Shown in pieces: positions 10,494 to 19,294 of a stretch of 64,000 bases of DNA. Under the pieces are notes generated by a model. The model was not told where the DNA came from and ran no database searches. It saw nothing but the letters and a program-made list of their open reading frames with translations. The position numbers and the translations under genes are program-made. The first letter of the stretch is position 1. Every line of letters begins with the position of its first letter. Where the stretch lies: assembly GCF_013155335.1 (NCBI RefSeq), contig NZ_JABJQZ010000007.1:1-64000 (forward strand), given 5' to 3'. The stretch is from Nocardioides sp. zg-1230 (GTDB lineage Bacteria; Actinomycetota; Actinomycetes; Propionibacteriales; Nocardioidaceae).

Positions 10494-10508
10494 CTGACAT
10501 TATGTCAG
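10494..10508. promoter_or_regulatory. Palindrome upstream of the mrp operon
   Basis: CTGACAT-T-ATGTCAG is a perfect 7-1-7 inverted repeat in the 268-bp gap before mrpA. It shares the TGACA half-site with the palindromes at the small HTH gene. It is the most likely operator in this gap. A longer-range repeat, TCGGGGG (from 10520) and CCCCCGA, follows at about 10520-10550. Confidence 0.5.
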
Positions 10509-10657
10509 ATAGTGTAGATCGGGGGGTTACACGGATGTGATCCCCCGAGATGGGGTCCGTCCCCCATCTTTCCCCTGAGGGCCTTCGAGCGGCGGGATCG
10601 CGCGAACGACGCCTGTAGGTTTTGCAGCACTGCCACCCACGACGAGGACCACCGCCT

Positions 10658-13540
10658 GTGCTGATGCTGATCGCCGCGCTGTTCGCGGCGGCAGTGATGT
10701 CCCCGTGGTTGCTCCTGCGTGCCGGCAGACGAGCGTTCCTGGGCATCGCGCTGCTGCCGCTGGCCGGAACCGTGTGGATCGCCGCCCGAGGTGCTGTCGT
10801 GCGCGACGGCCAGACGCTCGTCGAAGTCCACCCGTGGGTCGGCAGCATCGGCATGGACCTCGCGCTCGCCATGGGCACGCTCCAGTGGGTGATGGCGCTC
10901 ATCGTGCTCGGCATCGGCGCGCTCGTGCTGGCCTACTGCGCGTGGTACTTCGGAGACGACGAGCCGGGCGTGCCCCGCTTCGCCGGCGTCCTGGTCGCTT
11001 TCATCGCCTCGATGCTCGGCCTGGTCCTGGCCGACGACCTGCTGCTGCTCTACGTCTTCTGGGAGCTGACGACGGTCTTCTCCTTCCTGCTGATCGGCCA
11101 CGACTCCGAGCGGCGGGCGAGCCGACGTGCCGCCATCCAGGCGCTGGTCGTGACGACGTTCGGCGGCCTCGTCCTGCTCGTCGGCGCGATCGTCGTCGGC
11201 CACGCGGCCGGGACGTTCCGGATCACCGAGATCCTGGCCGACCCGCCCGGTGGGACCGCCGTGACGGTCGGTGTCCACCTGCTGCTCGTGGGGGCCGTCA
11301 GCAAGTCGGCCCTGCTCCCCTTCCACTTCTGGCTGCCGTCGGCCATGGCCGCCCCGACCCCCGTCAGCGCCTACCTCCACGCGGCGTCGATGGTGAAGGC
11401 GGGCGTCTACCTCGTCGCGCTCCTCGCCCCGGCGTTCGCCGGCGTGGCCGGGTGGCGCACGGTGGTGCTGGTGCTCGGCCTCACGACGATGGTCCTCGGC
11501 GGCGTACGCGCGCTCCGCCAGCACGACCTCAAGCTGCTGCTGGCCTACGGCACGGTCAGCCAGCTCGGCTTCCTCGTGCTGGTCCTCGGCACCGGCACCC
11601 GGAGCGCGATGCTCGCCGGCCTCGCCCTCCTCGTCGCCCACGCGCTGTTCAAGGCGACGCTCTTCCTGGTCGTCGGGATCATCGACCACAGCACCGGCAC
11701 CCGGGACCTGCGCGAGCTGAGCGGCCTGGCCCGCAGGCTGCCCGTCCTCGCCGTGACCGCGACGCTCGCCGCTGCGTCGATGGCGGGACTCCCCCCGCTG
11801 CTCGGCTACGTCGCCAAGGAGAGCGTGCTCGTCGCGCTCGTCGACGTCGCCCGCGAGGGTGACGGCACCGGGATCGGTACGACGACCGGGTGGCTGCTGC
11901 TCGCCGGTGTGGTCGTCGGCTCGGTCCTGACCGCCGCCTACTCCGCTCGCTTCATCTGGGGCGCCTTCGGCACCCGGGAGGTCGACGCCCCCGTGGCGGT
12001 CCACTCCCCTTCGCCCGCCTTCGTCGTCGCGCCGGTCACCCTGGCCGCTCTGTCGCTGGTGCTCGGCCTGCTCGGCGGTCCCCTCACGTCCCTGCTGGTC
12101 CCGCAGGCGGAGGCGTTCCCGCCCGGCGCCCACGACCCCGAGCTCACGCTCTGGCACGGCGTGGGACTCCCCCTCGTCCTCACGCTCGTCACCCTGACCG
12201 CAGGTGCAGCGCTCTTCGTCGCTCGCGAGCCCGTCGCCCGGGCGCAGGCCGCCCTGGCCCACGACTGGAGCCTGGAGCGGGCCTACCGCGGCGGCATGCG
12301 CCGGCTCGACCGCACGGCCGTGGAGGTGACCGGTGTCGTGCAGCGCGGATCGGCGGCGGCGTACCTCGCCATCATCCTGGTCGTCCTCGTCCTGCTGCCG
12401 GGATCCACCCTGGTCGGCAACCTCGACGACGTACGGGTGACGGCCTGGGACAGCCCCGCGCAGGCCGTCGTCGGCCTCGTCGTCGTCGCGGCGGCCGTGC
12501 TGACCGCGCGGTCACGTCGCCGCATCCGGGCCGTCCTGCTCGTCGGCGTCACCGGCTACGGCACGGCCTTCCTGTTCGTCCTGCAGGGCGCCCCTGATCT
12601 CGCGCTGACCCAGGCACTGGTCGAGACGCTGACCGTGGTGGTGTTCGTCCTCGCGCTGCGGCGGCTCCCGGAGTACTTCACCGACCGCCCGCTGAGCCGC
12701 CAGCGCTACCTGCGGATCGCGCTCGGCGTCGCCGTGGCGGTCGTGACCGCCGGCTTCCTGCTCGTGGCGGGCGCTGCGCGCACCGCCGACCCCGTCTCGC
12801 TGTCGCTGCCCGAGCAGGCGCTGGAGTTCGGTGGGGGCGGCAACATCGTCAACGTCGTCCTCGTCGACACGCGCGCCTGGGACACCCTCGGCGAGCTCGC
12901 GGTGCTCGTGGCCGCGGCCACCGGCGTGGCCAGCCTGGTCTACGTCAACGCGCGCGGCGCCGACATCCGCCGCGTGCACGACATCCCCTACCCCGCAGGC
13001 GTGGAGAAGGTCGCCACCGGTCCCGGGCGCCGGGCCTGGCTGCCCGGATCGCGCACACTGCCGCCCGACAAGCGCTCGATCGTCTTCGAGGTGATCGTCC
13101 GCCTGCTCTTCCACACACTGGTCGTCATCTCGATCTACCTGCTGCTGGTCGGTCACAACGAGCCCGGCGGCGGGTTCGCCGCTGGCATGACCACCGGGCT
13201 CGCCCTCGTCGTGCGCTACCTCGCCGGCGGCCGCTACGAGCTCGACGAGGCCGCACCCGTCGACGCCGGTCGCCTCATCGGGGCCGGACTGGCCGTGGCG
13301 GCACTGGCCGCCCTCCTGCCGATGGCCTTCGGAGGCGTGGTCCTGCAGTCGGCGGTCGTCGACCTGCACCTGCCACTGCTCGGCGACCTGCACCTGGTCT
13401 CGTCCGTCCTCTTCGACGTCGGTGTCTACCTCGTCGTCGTCGGGCTGGTGCTCGACCTGCTGCGCGCCCTCGGCTCCCACATCGACCGCGACATCCAGCG
13501 CTCCCGGCGCGAGGCCCGGACCGAGGCGGAGGCCGCATGA
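10658..13540 (+). CDS. mrpA: Na+/H+ antiporter subunit A (with fused MrpB-type domain)
   Basis: A 960-aa polytopic membrane protein. Residues 1 to about 650 are the NuoL-like antiporter domain, with FHFWLPSAMAAPTPVSAYLHAASMVKAG as its signature. After it come the MrpA-specific DUF4040-like helices and a C-terminal MnhB/MrpB-type domain (RLLFHTLVVISIYLLLVGHNEPGGGF), so separate mrpB is absent, as in other actinobacteria. The complex exports Na+ (or K+) in exchange for H+ and supports alkaline and salt tolerance. The GTG at 10658 follows GAGGA at good distance; an ATG lies two codons in. The stop overlaps mrpC (ATGA). Confidence 0.95.
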   Translation: MLMLIAALFAAAVMSPWLLLRAGRRAFLGIALLPLAGTVWIAARGAVVRDGQTLVEVHPWVGSIGMDLALAMGTLQWVMALIVLGIGALVLAYCAWYFGDDEPGVPRFAGVLVAFIASMLGLVLADDLLLLYVFWELTTVFSFLLIGHDSERRASRRAAIQALVVTTFGGLVLLVGAIVVGHAAGTFRITEILADPPGGTAVTVGVHLLLVGAVSKSALLPFHFWLPSAMAAPTPVSAYLHAASMVKAGVYLVALLAPAFAGVAGWRTVVLVLGLTTMVLGGVRALRQHDLKLLLAYGTVSQLGFLVLVLGTGTRSAMLAGLALLVAHALFKATLFLVVGIIDHSTGTRDLRELSGLARRLPVLAVTATLAAASMAGLPPLLGYVAKESVLVALVDVAREGDGTGIGTTTGWLLLAGVVVGSVLTAAYSARFIWGAFGTREVDAPVAVHSPSPAFVVAPVTLAALSLVLGLLGGPLTSLLVPQAEAFPPGAHDPELTLWHGVGLPLVLTLVTLTAGAALFVAREPVARAQAALAHDWSLERAYRGGMRRLDRTAVEVTGVVQRGSAAAYLAIILVVLVLLPGSTLVGNLDDVRVTAWDSPAQAVVGLVVVAAAVLTARSRRRIRAVLLVGVTGYGTAFLFVLQGAPDLALTQALVETLTVVVFVLALRRLPEYFTDRPLSRQRYLRIALGVAVAVVTAGFLLVAGAARTADPVSLSLPEQALEFGGGGNIVNVVLVDTRAWDTLGELAVLVAAATGVASLVYVNARGADIRRVHDIPYPAGVEKVATGPGRRAWLPGSRTLPPDKRSIVFEVIVRLLFHTLVVISIYLLLVGHNEPGGGFAAGMTTGLALVVRYLAGGRYELDEAAPVDAGRLIGAGLAVAALAALLPMAFGGVVLQSAVVDLHLPLLGDLHLVSSVLFDVGVYLVVVGLVLDLLRALGSHIDRDIQRSRREARTEAEAA

Positions 13541-14043
13541 CCGTCAACCTGACCCTCGTCCTCGTCGCCGCGTCGCTGCTCGGCTGCGGTGTCTACCTCG
13601 TGCTCGAGCGCAGCCTGTCGCGCGTGCTGGTCGGCATCGTCATGATCGGCAACGGCGTCAGCCTCTCCTTCATGGTCGCCGGCGGGCCCGCCGGGCGCGC
13701 CCCGATCGTGTCCAAGGGCGGCGACACCACCGGCCTCACCGACCCGCTCCCCCAGGCGATGGTGCTGACCGCCATCGTCATCACCCTCGCCACCACGGCG
13801 TTCGTGCTGGCCATGGCCTACCGCAGCTGGCAGCTCAACGGCCACGACGACGTGCAGGACGACATCGAGGACGACATCGTCCGCCGGCTGGCGCTCCGCG
13901 ACGTGACGTCGGAGGCCTACTCCGCGACGACCTCCGACTACCCCGGTGACGACTCGAGCGGCGACCCCGGTCAGGGACCGGACGACGACCCGCTGGTCGC
14001 CGACGCCGCCGAGACGGCCGAGAGGGAGGCGAGGTCGACGTGA
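13537..14043 (+). CDS. mrpC: Na+/H+ antiporter subunit C
   Basis: A 168-aa protein homologous to NuoK. It has three transmembrane helices with GVYLVLERSLSRVLVGIVMIGNGVSL in the middle and DPLPQAMVLTAIVI in the third. MrpC is usually about 110-120 aa; here a hydrophilic, acidic C-terminal tail of about 60 residues (DDVQDDIEDDIV then DDSSGDPGQGPDDD) extends it into the cytoplasm. It overlaps mrpA and mrpD by four bases each and works in the multi-subunit Mrp complex. Confidence 0.92.
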   Translation: MTVNLTLVLVAASLLGCGVYLVLERSLSRVLVGIVMIGNGVSLSFMVAGGPAGRAPIVSKGGDTTGLTDPLPQAMVLTAIVITLATTAFVLAMAYRSWQLNGHDDVQDDIEDDIVRRLALRDVTSEAYSATTSDYPGDDSSGDPGQGPDDDPLVADAAETAEREARST

Positions 14044-15734
14044 ACGCCCTGGTCCCCCTGCCGGTGCTGCTGCCGATCCTCGGCGCCGGCGCGTCGCTGG
14101 CGTTGCTGCACCACCCGCGGATCCAGCGCTGGCTCAGCCTGACCGTCCTCGGCTCGGTCGTCGTCGTGGCCGCGGTGCTGCTGGTCCAGGCCGACCGCCA
14201 CGGCCCGCAGACCGTCTGGATCGGCGCCTGGCCCGAGACGCTCGGCATCGTCCTGGTGGCCGACCGGCTCGCGGCCCTCATGTTGCTGGTCAGCGCGGTC
14301 GTCACGCTCGCGGTGCTCGCCTACTCCGTCGGACAGGGCATGACCGAGGACGAGGAGGGCGCACCGATCTCGGTCTACCACCCGACCTTCCTCGTGCTCG
14401 TGGCCGGCGTCGCCAACGCGTTCCTCGCCGGCGACCTGTTCAACCTCTTCGTCAGCTTCGAGATGCTGCTGTTCGCCAGCTACGTCCTGCTCACCCTCGG
14501 CGGGACGGCTGCCCGGGTCCGCGCCGGCACCATCTACGTGCTGGTCAACCTGCTGTCCTCGACCCTCTTCCTCATCAGCCTGGCGGTGACCTACGCCGCC
14601 ACCGGCACGCTCACCCTCGCCCACCTGGCCCAACGGCTCGCCGACCTGCCCGACCACGTGTCGCTGATGATCCAGCTCCTCCTGCTGACGACGTTCGCCA
14701 TCAAGGCGGCCGTCTTCCCGCTGTCGCTGTGGCTGCCGGACAGCTATCCCACCGCGCCCGCGCCGGTGACGGCGGTCTTCGCCGGCCTGCTCACCAAGGT
14801 CGGCGTCTACGCCATCCTGCGGGTGCAGACCCTGCTGTTCCCCGACAGCCCGCTCACCGACCTGCTGCTGTGGGCGGCGCTGCTGACGATGATCATCGGC
14901 ATCCTCGGCGCGATCGCCCAGTCCGACATCAAGCGCATGCTGTCCTTCACGCTCGTCAGCCACATCGGCTACCTGATCCTCGGCATCGCGCTCGACAGCC
15001 GCACGGGAACCGCGGGCACGACCTTCTACGTCGTGCACCACATCACCATCCAGACCGCGCTCTTCCTCGTCCTGGGCCTCGTGGAGCGACGCGCCGGGAG
15101 CACCGCGCTGATGCGCATCGGCGGGCTGGCGCGGATCGCCCCGCTGCTGGCCGTGCTGTTCTTCGTGCCGGCGATGAACCTCGCCGGGATCCCCCCGTTC
15201 TCCGGCTTCATCGGCAAGGTCGGCCTGTTCCAGGCCGCACAGCTCGACGGCAGCCCGCTCGCCTGGACCCTGGTCGTCGCCGGCGCGGCGACCAGCCTGC
15301 TGACGCTGTACGCCGTCGCGAAGACGTGGGCCGTCGTCTTCTGGCGCACGCCGCTGGAGGCCCACGAGGCGCTCGAGGCGATCGGCACCAGCTCCGCGGA
15401 GCCGGTCCCCGGGCACGACACCGGCGCCGTACGCGTCCACCGCGGGCACGTCCACACCGCAGCCGGCACCGTGTCGCGCAGCGACATCGAGGAGGCCCGC
15501 CGGCTCGGCGACGACAACGAGCCCGAGCGTGACTTCCACACCCTGATCGAGGCAGGCGACGACAACCGTCACGCCCCCCTCGGCATGCTGCTCCCGGCCG
15601 CCGGGCTGGTCACGGCCAGCGTGCTCCTGACGGTCGTCGCCGGGCCGCTCTACGCCTTGGGCGACCGCGCGGCCGACGACCTGCACGAGCGCACCCCCTA
15701 CCTCTCCTCCGTCCTGACCGAGGAGCACCCGTGA
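14040..15734 (+). CDS. mrpD: Na+/H+ antiporter subunit D
   Basis: A 564-aa NuoN/NuoM-like antiporter subunit with the conserved PLSLWLPDSYPTAPAPVTAVFAGLLTKVG and DIKRMLSFTLVSHIGY regions carrying the lysines of the proton path. Typical MrpD is about 490-510 aa. The excess is a hydrophilic His/Glu/Asp-rich loop of about 70 residues between the last helices (from TPLEAHEALEAIG to DDNRHAPLG). Starts at GTG overlapping mrpC; overlaps mrpE by four bases. Confidence 0.95.
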   Translation: MNALVPLPVLLPILGAGASLALLHHPRIQRWLSLTVLGSVVVVAAVLLVQADRHGPQTVWIGAWPETLGIVLVADRLAALMLLVSAVVTLAVLAYSVGQGMTEDEEGAPISVYHPTFLVLVAGVANAFLAGDLFNLFVSFEMLLFASYVLLTLGGTAARVRAGTIYVLVNLLSSTLFLISLAVTYAATGTLTLAHLAQRLADLPDHVSLMIQLLLLTTFAIKAAVFPLSLWLPDSYPTAPAPVTAVFAGLLTKVGVYAILRVQTLLFPDSPLTDLLLWAALLTMIIGILGAIAQSDIKRMLSFTLVSHIGYLILGIALDSRTGTAGTTFYVVHHITIQTALFLVLGLVERRAGSTALMRIGGLARIAPLLAVLFFVPAMNLAGIPPFSGFIGKVGLFQAAQLDGSPLAWTLVVAGAATSLLTLYAVAKTWAVVFWRTPLEAHEALEAIGTSSAEPVPGHDTGAVRVHRGHVHTAAGTVSRSDIEEARRLGDDNEPERDFHTLIEAGDDNRHAPLGMLLPAAGLVTASVLLTVVAGPLYALGDRAADDLHERTPYLSSVLTEEHP

Positions 15735-16291
15735 GCCCGGTCATGCGCACCCGTCGCGACGGGTCCACGCGTCCCGCCCGGCACCGGGCCGTCCAGCCGC
15801 TCGCGGTGGCGTGGCTGCTCGTGGTCTGGCTGGCGCTCTGGGGCGACGTGACGCCGATGCTCCTCGTCGGCGGCGTGCTGGTGGCCGTGCTGGTCTGCCT
15901 GACCTTCCCGCTCCCACCGATCGACCTCGGGTCCTCGGTGCGCGTGCTGCCACTCCTGGGCGTCGTCGCGCGCTTCCACCTCGACGTCGTGCGCGCCAGC
16001 GTCCAGGTGGCCGGCGTGGTGCTGCGGCGCCGACCCGTGCGCAACGCGGTGGTCGCGGTCGACCTCGAGACGACGTCCGACTTCCTGATGACCCTCGTGG
16101 CCTCCATGCTGTCGCTGATCCCCGGGTCGGTCGTCGTCGAGGCCCGCCGGTCCACCCACACCCTCTACCTCCACGTCCTCGACGTGCCGGACGCCGCGGC
16201 CGCCGAAGAGTTCCGCCGCACCGCTCTGGCCCTCGAGCAGCGCCTGCTGCGGGCGCTGCCGCCGCGACCCACCGCCCCGGAGGCCCGATGA
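15731..16291 (+). CDS. mrpE: Na+/H+ antiporter subunit E
   Basis: A 186-aa membrane protein with the MrpE pattern. After an Arg-rich N-terminus come two hydrophobic helices (LAVAWLLVVWLALWGDVT and a second one), then VRASVQVAGVVLRRRPVRNAVVAVDL and the conserved TTSDFLMTLVASMLSLIPGSVVVE. It starts at GTG 15731 inside the mrpD stop and overlaps mrpF by four bases. MrpE is needed for assembly and full activity of the antiporter complex. Confidence 0.92.
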   Translation: MSPVMRTRRDGSTRPARHRAVQPLAVAWLLVVWLALWGDVTPMLLVGGVLVAVLVCLTFPLPPIDLGSSVRVLPLLGVVARFHLDVVRASVQVAGVVLRRRPVRNAVVAVDLETTSDFLMTLVASMLSLIPGSVVVEARRSTHTLYLHVLDVPDAAAAEEFRRTALALEQRLLRALPPRPTAPEAR

Positions 16292-16593
16292 CCGTCGTGC
16301 TCGTGCTCGGCGCCGCGATGCTCACGGCCGCCGCCGCCCTCCTCCTCGTACGCCTCACCGTCGGCCCGACCATCCTCGACCGGAGCGTCGCGCTCGACGT
16401 CCTGGTCGCGGTCACCGTCTGCGCGACGGGCCTCCACGTCGCCCACTCCGGCGTGACCTACGCGCTGCCGATGCTCGTCGTGCTGGCCGGCTGCGGCATG
16501 GTCGGCGCGGTCAGCGTCGCCCGCTACACCAGCCGGAGCGACGACCTCGAGGCCGGGGACCGCGACGACCCGGGCACCGGTGGTCTGCGATGA
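16288..16593 (+). CDS. mrpF: Na+/H+ antiporter subunit F
   Basis: A 101-aa protein with three hydrophobic helices. It has the MrpF core VRLTVGPTILDRSVALDVLVA (R-x-x-x-G-P-x-x-x-D-R) and a Gly-rich last helix. It overlaps mrpE and mrpG by four bases each, the standard order in the operon. Confidence 0.9.
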   Translation: MTVVLVLGAAMLTAAAALLLVRLTVGPTILDRSVALDVLVAVTVCATGLHVAHSGVTYALPMLVVLAGCGMVGAVSVARYTSRSDDLEAGDRDDPGTGGLR

Positions 16594-16955
16594 GCTGGAC
16601 CGTCGTGGCCGACCTCGCCGCTGCCGTGTGCATCCTCCTCGGCGCGCTGCTCGCCCTCGTCGCCGCCATCGGCGTCGTCCGCATGCCCGACCTGCTGAGC
16701 CGCATGCACGCGGCCACCAAGCCCCAGGTCCTCGGCACGGTGCTGGTGATGACCGGCGTCGCCCTCCGCCTGCGCGAGCCGGGCGTCGTCGGGGTGCTCG
16801 TCCTCATCGTGCTGCTGCAGATGGCCACGAGCGTGGTGTCGAGCCACATGGTGGGCCGTGCCTCGTTCCGTGCGGGGCAGGTCCGTCGCGACCTGCTCGT
16901 CGTCGACGAGCTCAGCGACGGACCTGCCCACGAGGAGCCCCGCGGCGCCCCGTGA
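16590..16955 (+). CDS. mrpG: Na+/H+ antiporter subunit G
   Basis: A 121-aa protein with three transmembrane helices. The MrpG signature RMPDLLSRMHAATKPQVLGT follows the first helix. It is the last gene of the mrp operon and ends 5 bp before a hairpin that is shared with the convergent RTX gene. Confidence 0.92.
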   Translation: MSWTVVADLAAAVCILLGALLALVAAIGVVRMPDLLSRMHAATKPQVLGTVLVMTGVALRLREPGVVGVLVLIVLLQMATSVVSSHMVGRASFRAGQVRRDLLVVDELSDGPAHEEPRGAP

Positions 16956-16960
16956 GGCCG

Positions 16961-16984
16961 GCTGACGCAACCCCGGGCGTCAGC
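16961..16984. terminator. Bidirectional hairpin between mrpG and the RTX gene
   Basis: GCTGACGC and GCGTCAGC form a perfect 8-bp stem with an 8-nt loop. It lies just after mrpG and overlaps the stop codon of the leftward RTX-repeat gene, so it can end transcription from both sides. Confidence 0.65.
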
Positions 16985-18314
16985 GGCGCACCTCGCACTG
17001 GCGCAGCTGCTCCCCGTCGACGCACCGGTCGCGGCCCGCGCCCCCCACGAGCGCGTCGCGGCCGGGACCACCGTCGAGGAGGTCCGCCTTCCGGCCACCC
17101 ACCAGCTCGTCGCGTCCGCCGCGACCGAACGCCGTGATCCGCATCGAGCCGTTCGCCGACAGCCCGTCGCGTCCGGCGCCGCCGCGGTAGGTCAGACGAC
17201 CGCGCGGCCCGGAGAACGACAGGCCCTCCGCGCGCTCGTAGGCGAGCCGCTTGCGGCCGTCGGCGGTGATCTTGCCGCGGGGCACGTCGACGACCCATCG
17301 GGTGCCGGGGTCGAACTCCGCCTTGCGTGCCGTCAGCCGGACCACGTCGCGTCCGGGACCGCCGTCGACCTCGTGCCCCTTGCGCCGCCCGATCTGGGCG
17401 TCGATCTCGTCACCGGCAGCACCGCCGTGGGCACTGACACCGATCCCGGCCTCGACGTAGTCCCGTCCCCGGCCGCCGCCCAGGCTGCTGCCCCGCCCCG
17501 TTCCGAAAAGCGCGTCCTTGCCACGGTCGCCGAAGACCCGGTCGCGGCCCAGGACCGACAGGACGTAGTCGTCGTCGCCACCGGCACGCACGACGTCGTC
17601 TCCGGGCGCGACGCTCCGGTCGTAGACCTGCATCGTCTGCGGGCCGACCCGGTCGGGCTCCAGCACGTCCTCGCCGCCGCGGCCGACGATGGTGTCGTCA
17701 CCGCCGCCGCCCTGGATGGTGTCGCGCACGTCCGACCCGACGAGCACGTCGTCGAAGGCGGAGCCGATCACGCCCCCGGACCACCGCGGCACCACGATCG
17801 TGTCGGTGCCCTCCCCGGTCGCCCGGCCGGTGGAGAGGTCCACCGAGACCGGACCGGCGGCGTCGCGGTAGGACACCCGGTCGTACTCGCCCGGCCCGTC
17901 CCACGACCCGTCCTCGGACTGCGGGTCGTCGCCGAGGTCGACGAAGTCGTCCCCGGGCCCGGGGACGAGGAGGTCGCCCTGGTAGGAGTCCTCCGGGAAG
18001 TACTCCCCGTCGAGGCCGCCGAGGAGCCGGTCGTCGCCGGGGCCGCCGACGAGCGTGTCGCGGCCGTCGAGGCCGCAGATCGTGTCGTTGCCCGCTCCCC
18101 CGTCGATGACGTCACCGGCGTCCGTCCCGAGGATCACGTCGTCACCGGCGGTGCCGGTGGTGGCGACGCCGGCGACGGCGACGATCGTCGGCACCTTGCC
18201 GTCGCAGGTGGCGGCGGCAGCGGCCGGCGTACCCGCTCCGGCGGCGATGCCGAGCGGTGCTACGAGGGCGAGGACCGGGACGAGTGCGGAGCTGAGGCGT
18301 GAGGTGCGTGTCAA
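16980..18314 (-). CDS. Secreted RTX-type calcium-binding repeat protein
   Basis: A 444-aa protein. It begins with a Sec signal peptide (SALVPVLALVAPLGIAAGAGTPAAAA), then carries a series of nonapeptide RTX repeats, e.g. GDDVILGTDAGDVIDGGAGND and GGPGDDRLLGGLDG, with more around residues 160-310 and at the C-terminus (GGRKADLLDGGPGRDALVGG). These form Ca2+-binding beta rolls. It would be exported by the general pathway rather than by type I secretion, as no ABC/HlyD exporter is in the neighbourhood. The start is TTG, chosen because GGAGGA sits at the right spacing and the Arg-containing signal peptide begins here. It is divergent from the aldo/keto reductase. Confidence 0.85.
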   Translation of the reverse strand: MTRTSRLSSALVPVLALVAPLGIAAGAGTPAAAAATCDGKVPTIVAVAGVATTGTAGDDVILGTDAGDVIDGGAGNDTICGLDGRDTLVGGPGDDRLLGGLDGEYFPEDSYQGDLLVPGPGDDFVDLGDDPQSEDGSWDGPGEYDRVSYRDAAGPVSVDLSTGRATGEGTDTIVVPRWSGGVIGSAFDDVLVGSDVRDTIQGGGGDDTIVGRGGEDVLEPDRVGPQTMQVYDRSVAPGDDVVRAGGDDDYVLSVLGRDRVFGDRGKDALFGTGRGSSLGGGRGRDYVEAGIGVSAHGGAAGDEIDAQIGRRKGHEVDGGPGRDVVRLTARKAEFDPGTRWVVDVPRGKITADGRKRLAYERAEGLSFSGPRGRLTYRGGAGRDGLSANGSMRITAFGRGGRDELVGGRKADLLDGGPGRDALVGGAGRDRCVDGEQLRQCEVRR

Positions 18315-18429
18315 GGAGTCCTCCGTGATCGGTGTCGTGGCCCGTATCGGGCCCGTGCAACGAGTGTGATGCGGCCCGCCGACAAAAGGTTGCCGGAGTC
18401 GGTCACCCGGGAGCGCCTACCGTGAGGAC

Positions 18430-19269
18430 ATGGCCCACATCCCGACGTACGAGCTCAACGACGGCACGACCATCCCCGCCATCGGCTTCGGCACCTACCC
18501 CCTCAAGGGCGACGACGGCACGGAGGCGATCCGCACCGCCATAGAGGCCGGCTACCGGCTGGTCGACACCGCGGTGAACTACGAGAACGAGGTGGAGGTC
18601 GGCGAGGCCATCCGCCGCTCCGGTGTCCCCCGCGACGAGCTGGTGGTGGCCAGCAAGATCCCCGGCCGCCACCACGCGTACGACGACGCGATCCGGTCCG
18701 TGCGCGAGTCGCTGGACCGCCTGGGGCTCGAGCGCACCGACCTCCACCTGATCCACTGGCCCAACCCGAGCCAGGGGAAGTACGTCGAGGCGTGGCGGGC
18801 ACTGGTGCAGCTGCAGCAGGACGGGCTGGTGCGCTCCATCGGCGTCTCCAACTTCACCGAGGAGCACCTCGAGCGCATCATCGACGACACGGGCGTGACG
18901 CCGGCGGTCAACCAGGTCGAGCTGCACCCGCGCTTCCCGCAGGAGCACATGCGCGAGGTCCACGATCGCCTCGGCATCCGCACCGAGGCGTGGAGCCCGA
19001 TGGGTAAGCGGCGCGCCCCTCTGGAGGAGGACGCCGTCCGGGCCGCCGCCGAGGCGCACGGCGTCTCCCCGGGCCAGGTCATCCTCCGCTGGCACGTGCA
19101 GCTCGGCTCGCTCCCGATCCCCAAGTCGGCCGACCCCGCCCGTCAGGCCCAGAACCTCGACGTCTTCGGCTTCGAGCTCAGCGACGCCGAGGTCGCTGCC
19201 GTCTCCGGGCTCGCCGAGCCCGACGGGCGGCTCTTCGGCGGCGACCCCGACGCCCACGAGGAGATGTGA
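18430..19269 (+). CDS. Aldo/keto reductase
   Basis: A 279-aa NADPH-dependent oxidoreductase. The catalytic tetrad is visible: D46 and Y51 in VDTAVNYENE, K76 in VVASKIPG, and H109 in LIHWP. The GVSNF segment and the phosphate-binding region IPKSADPARQAQNLDVF near the C-terminus are also present. It belongs to the diketogluconate reductase-like AKR5 type by pattern; substrate unknown. Cytoplasmic. It is followed 25 bp later by a cyclophilin lipoprotein gene on the same strand. Confidence 0.9.
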   Translation: MAHIPTYELNDGTTIPAIGFGTYPLKGDDGTEAIRTAIEAGYRLVDTAVNYENEVEVGEAIRRSGVPRDELVVASKIPGRHHAYDDAIRSVRESLDRLGLERTDLHLIHWPNPSQGKYVEAWRALVQLQQDGLVRSIGVSNFTEEHLERIIDDTGVTPAVNQVELHPRFPQEHMREVHDRLGIRTEAWSPMGKRRAPLEEDAVRAAAEAHGVSPGQVILRWHVQLGSLPIPKSADPARQAQNLDVFGFELSDAEVAAVSGLAEPDGRLFGGDPDAHEEM

Positions 19270-19294
19270 CGGGCCGCTGGCTACCATCACCGGC

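Noticed and set aside
10505..12262. 585-aa leftward frame opposite mrpA
   Set aside because: Low-complexity Glu/Arg/Gln composition typical of an antisense frame; mrpA is certain.
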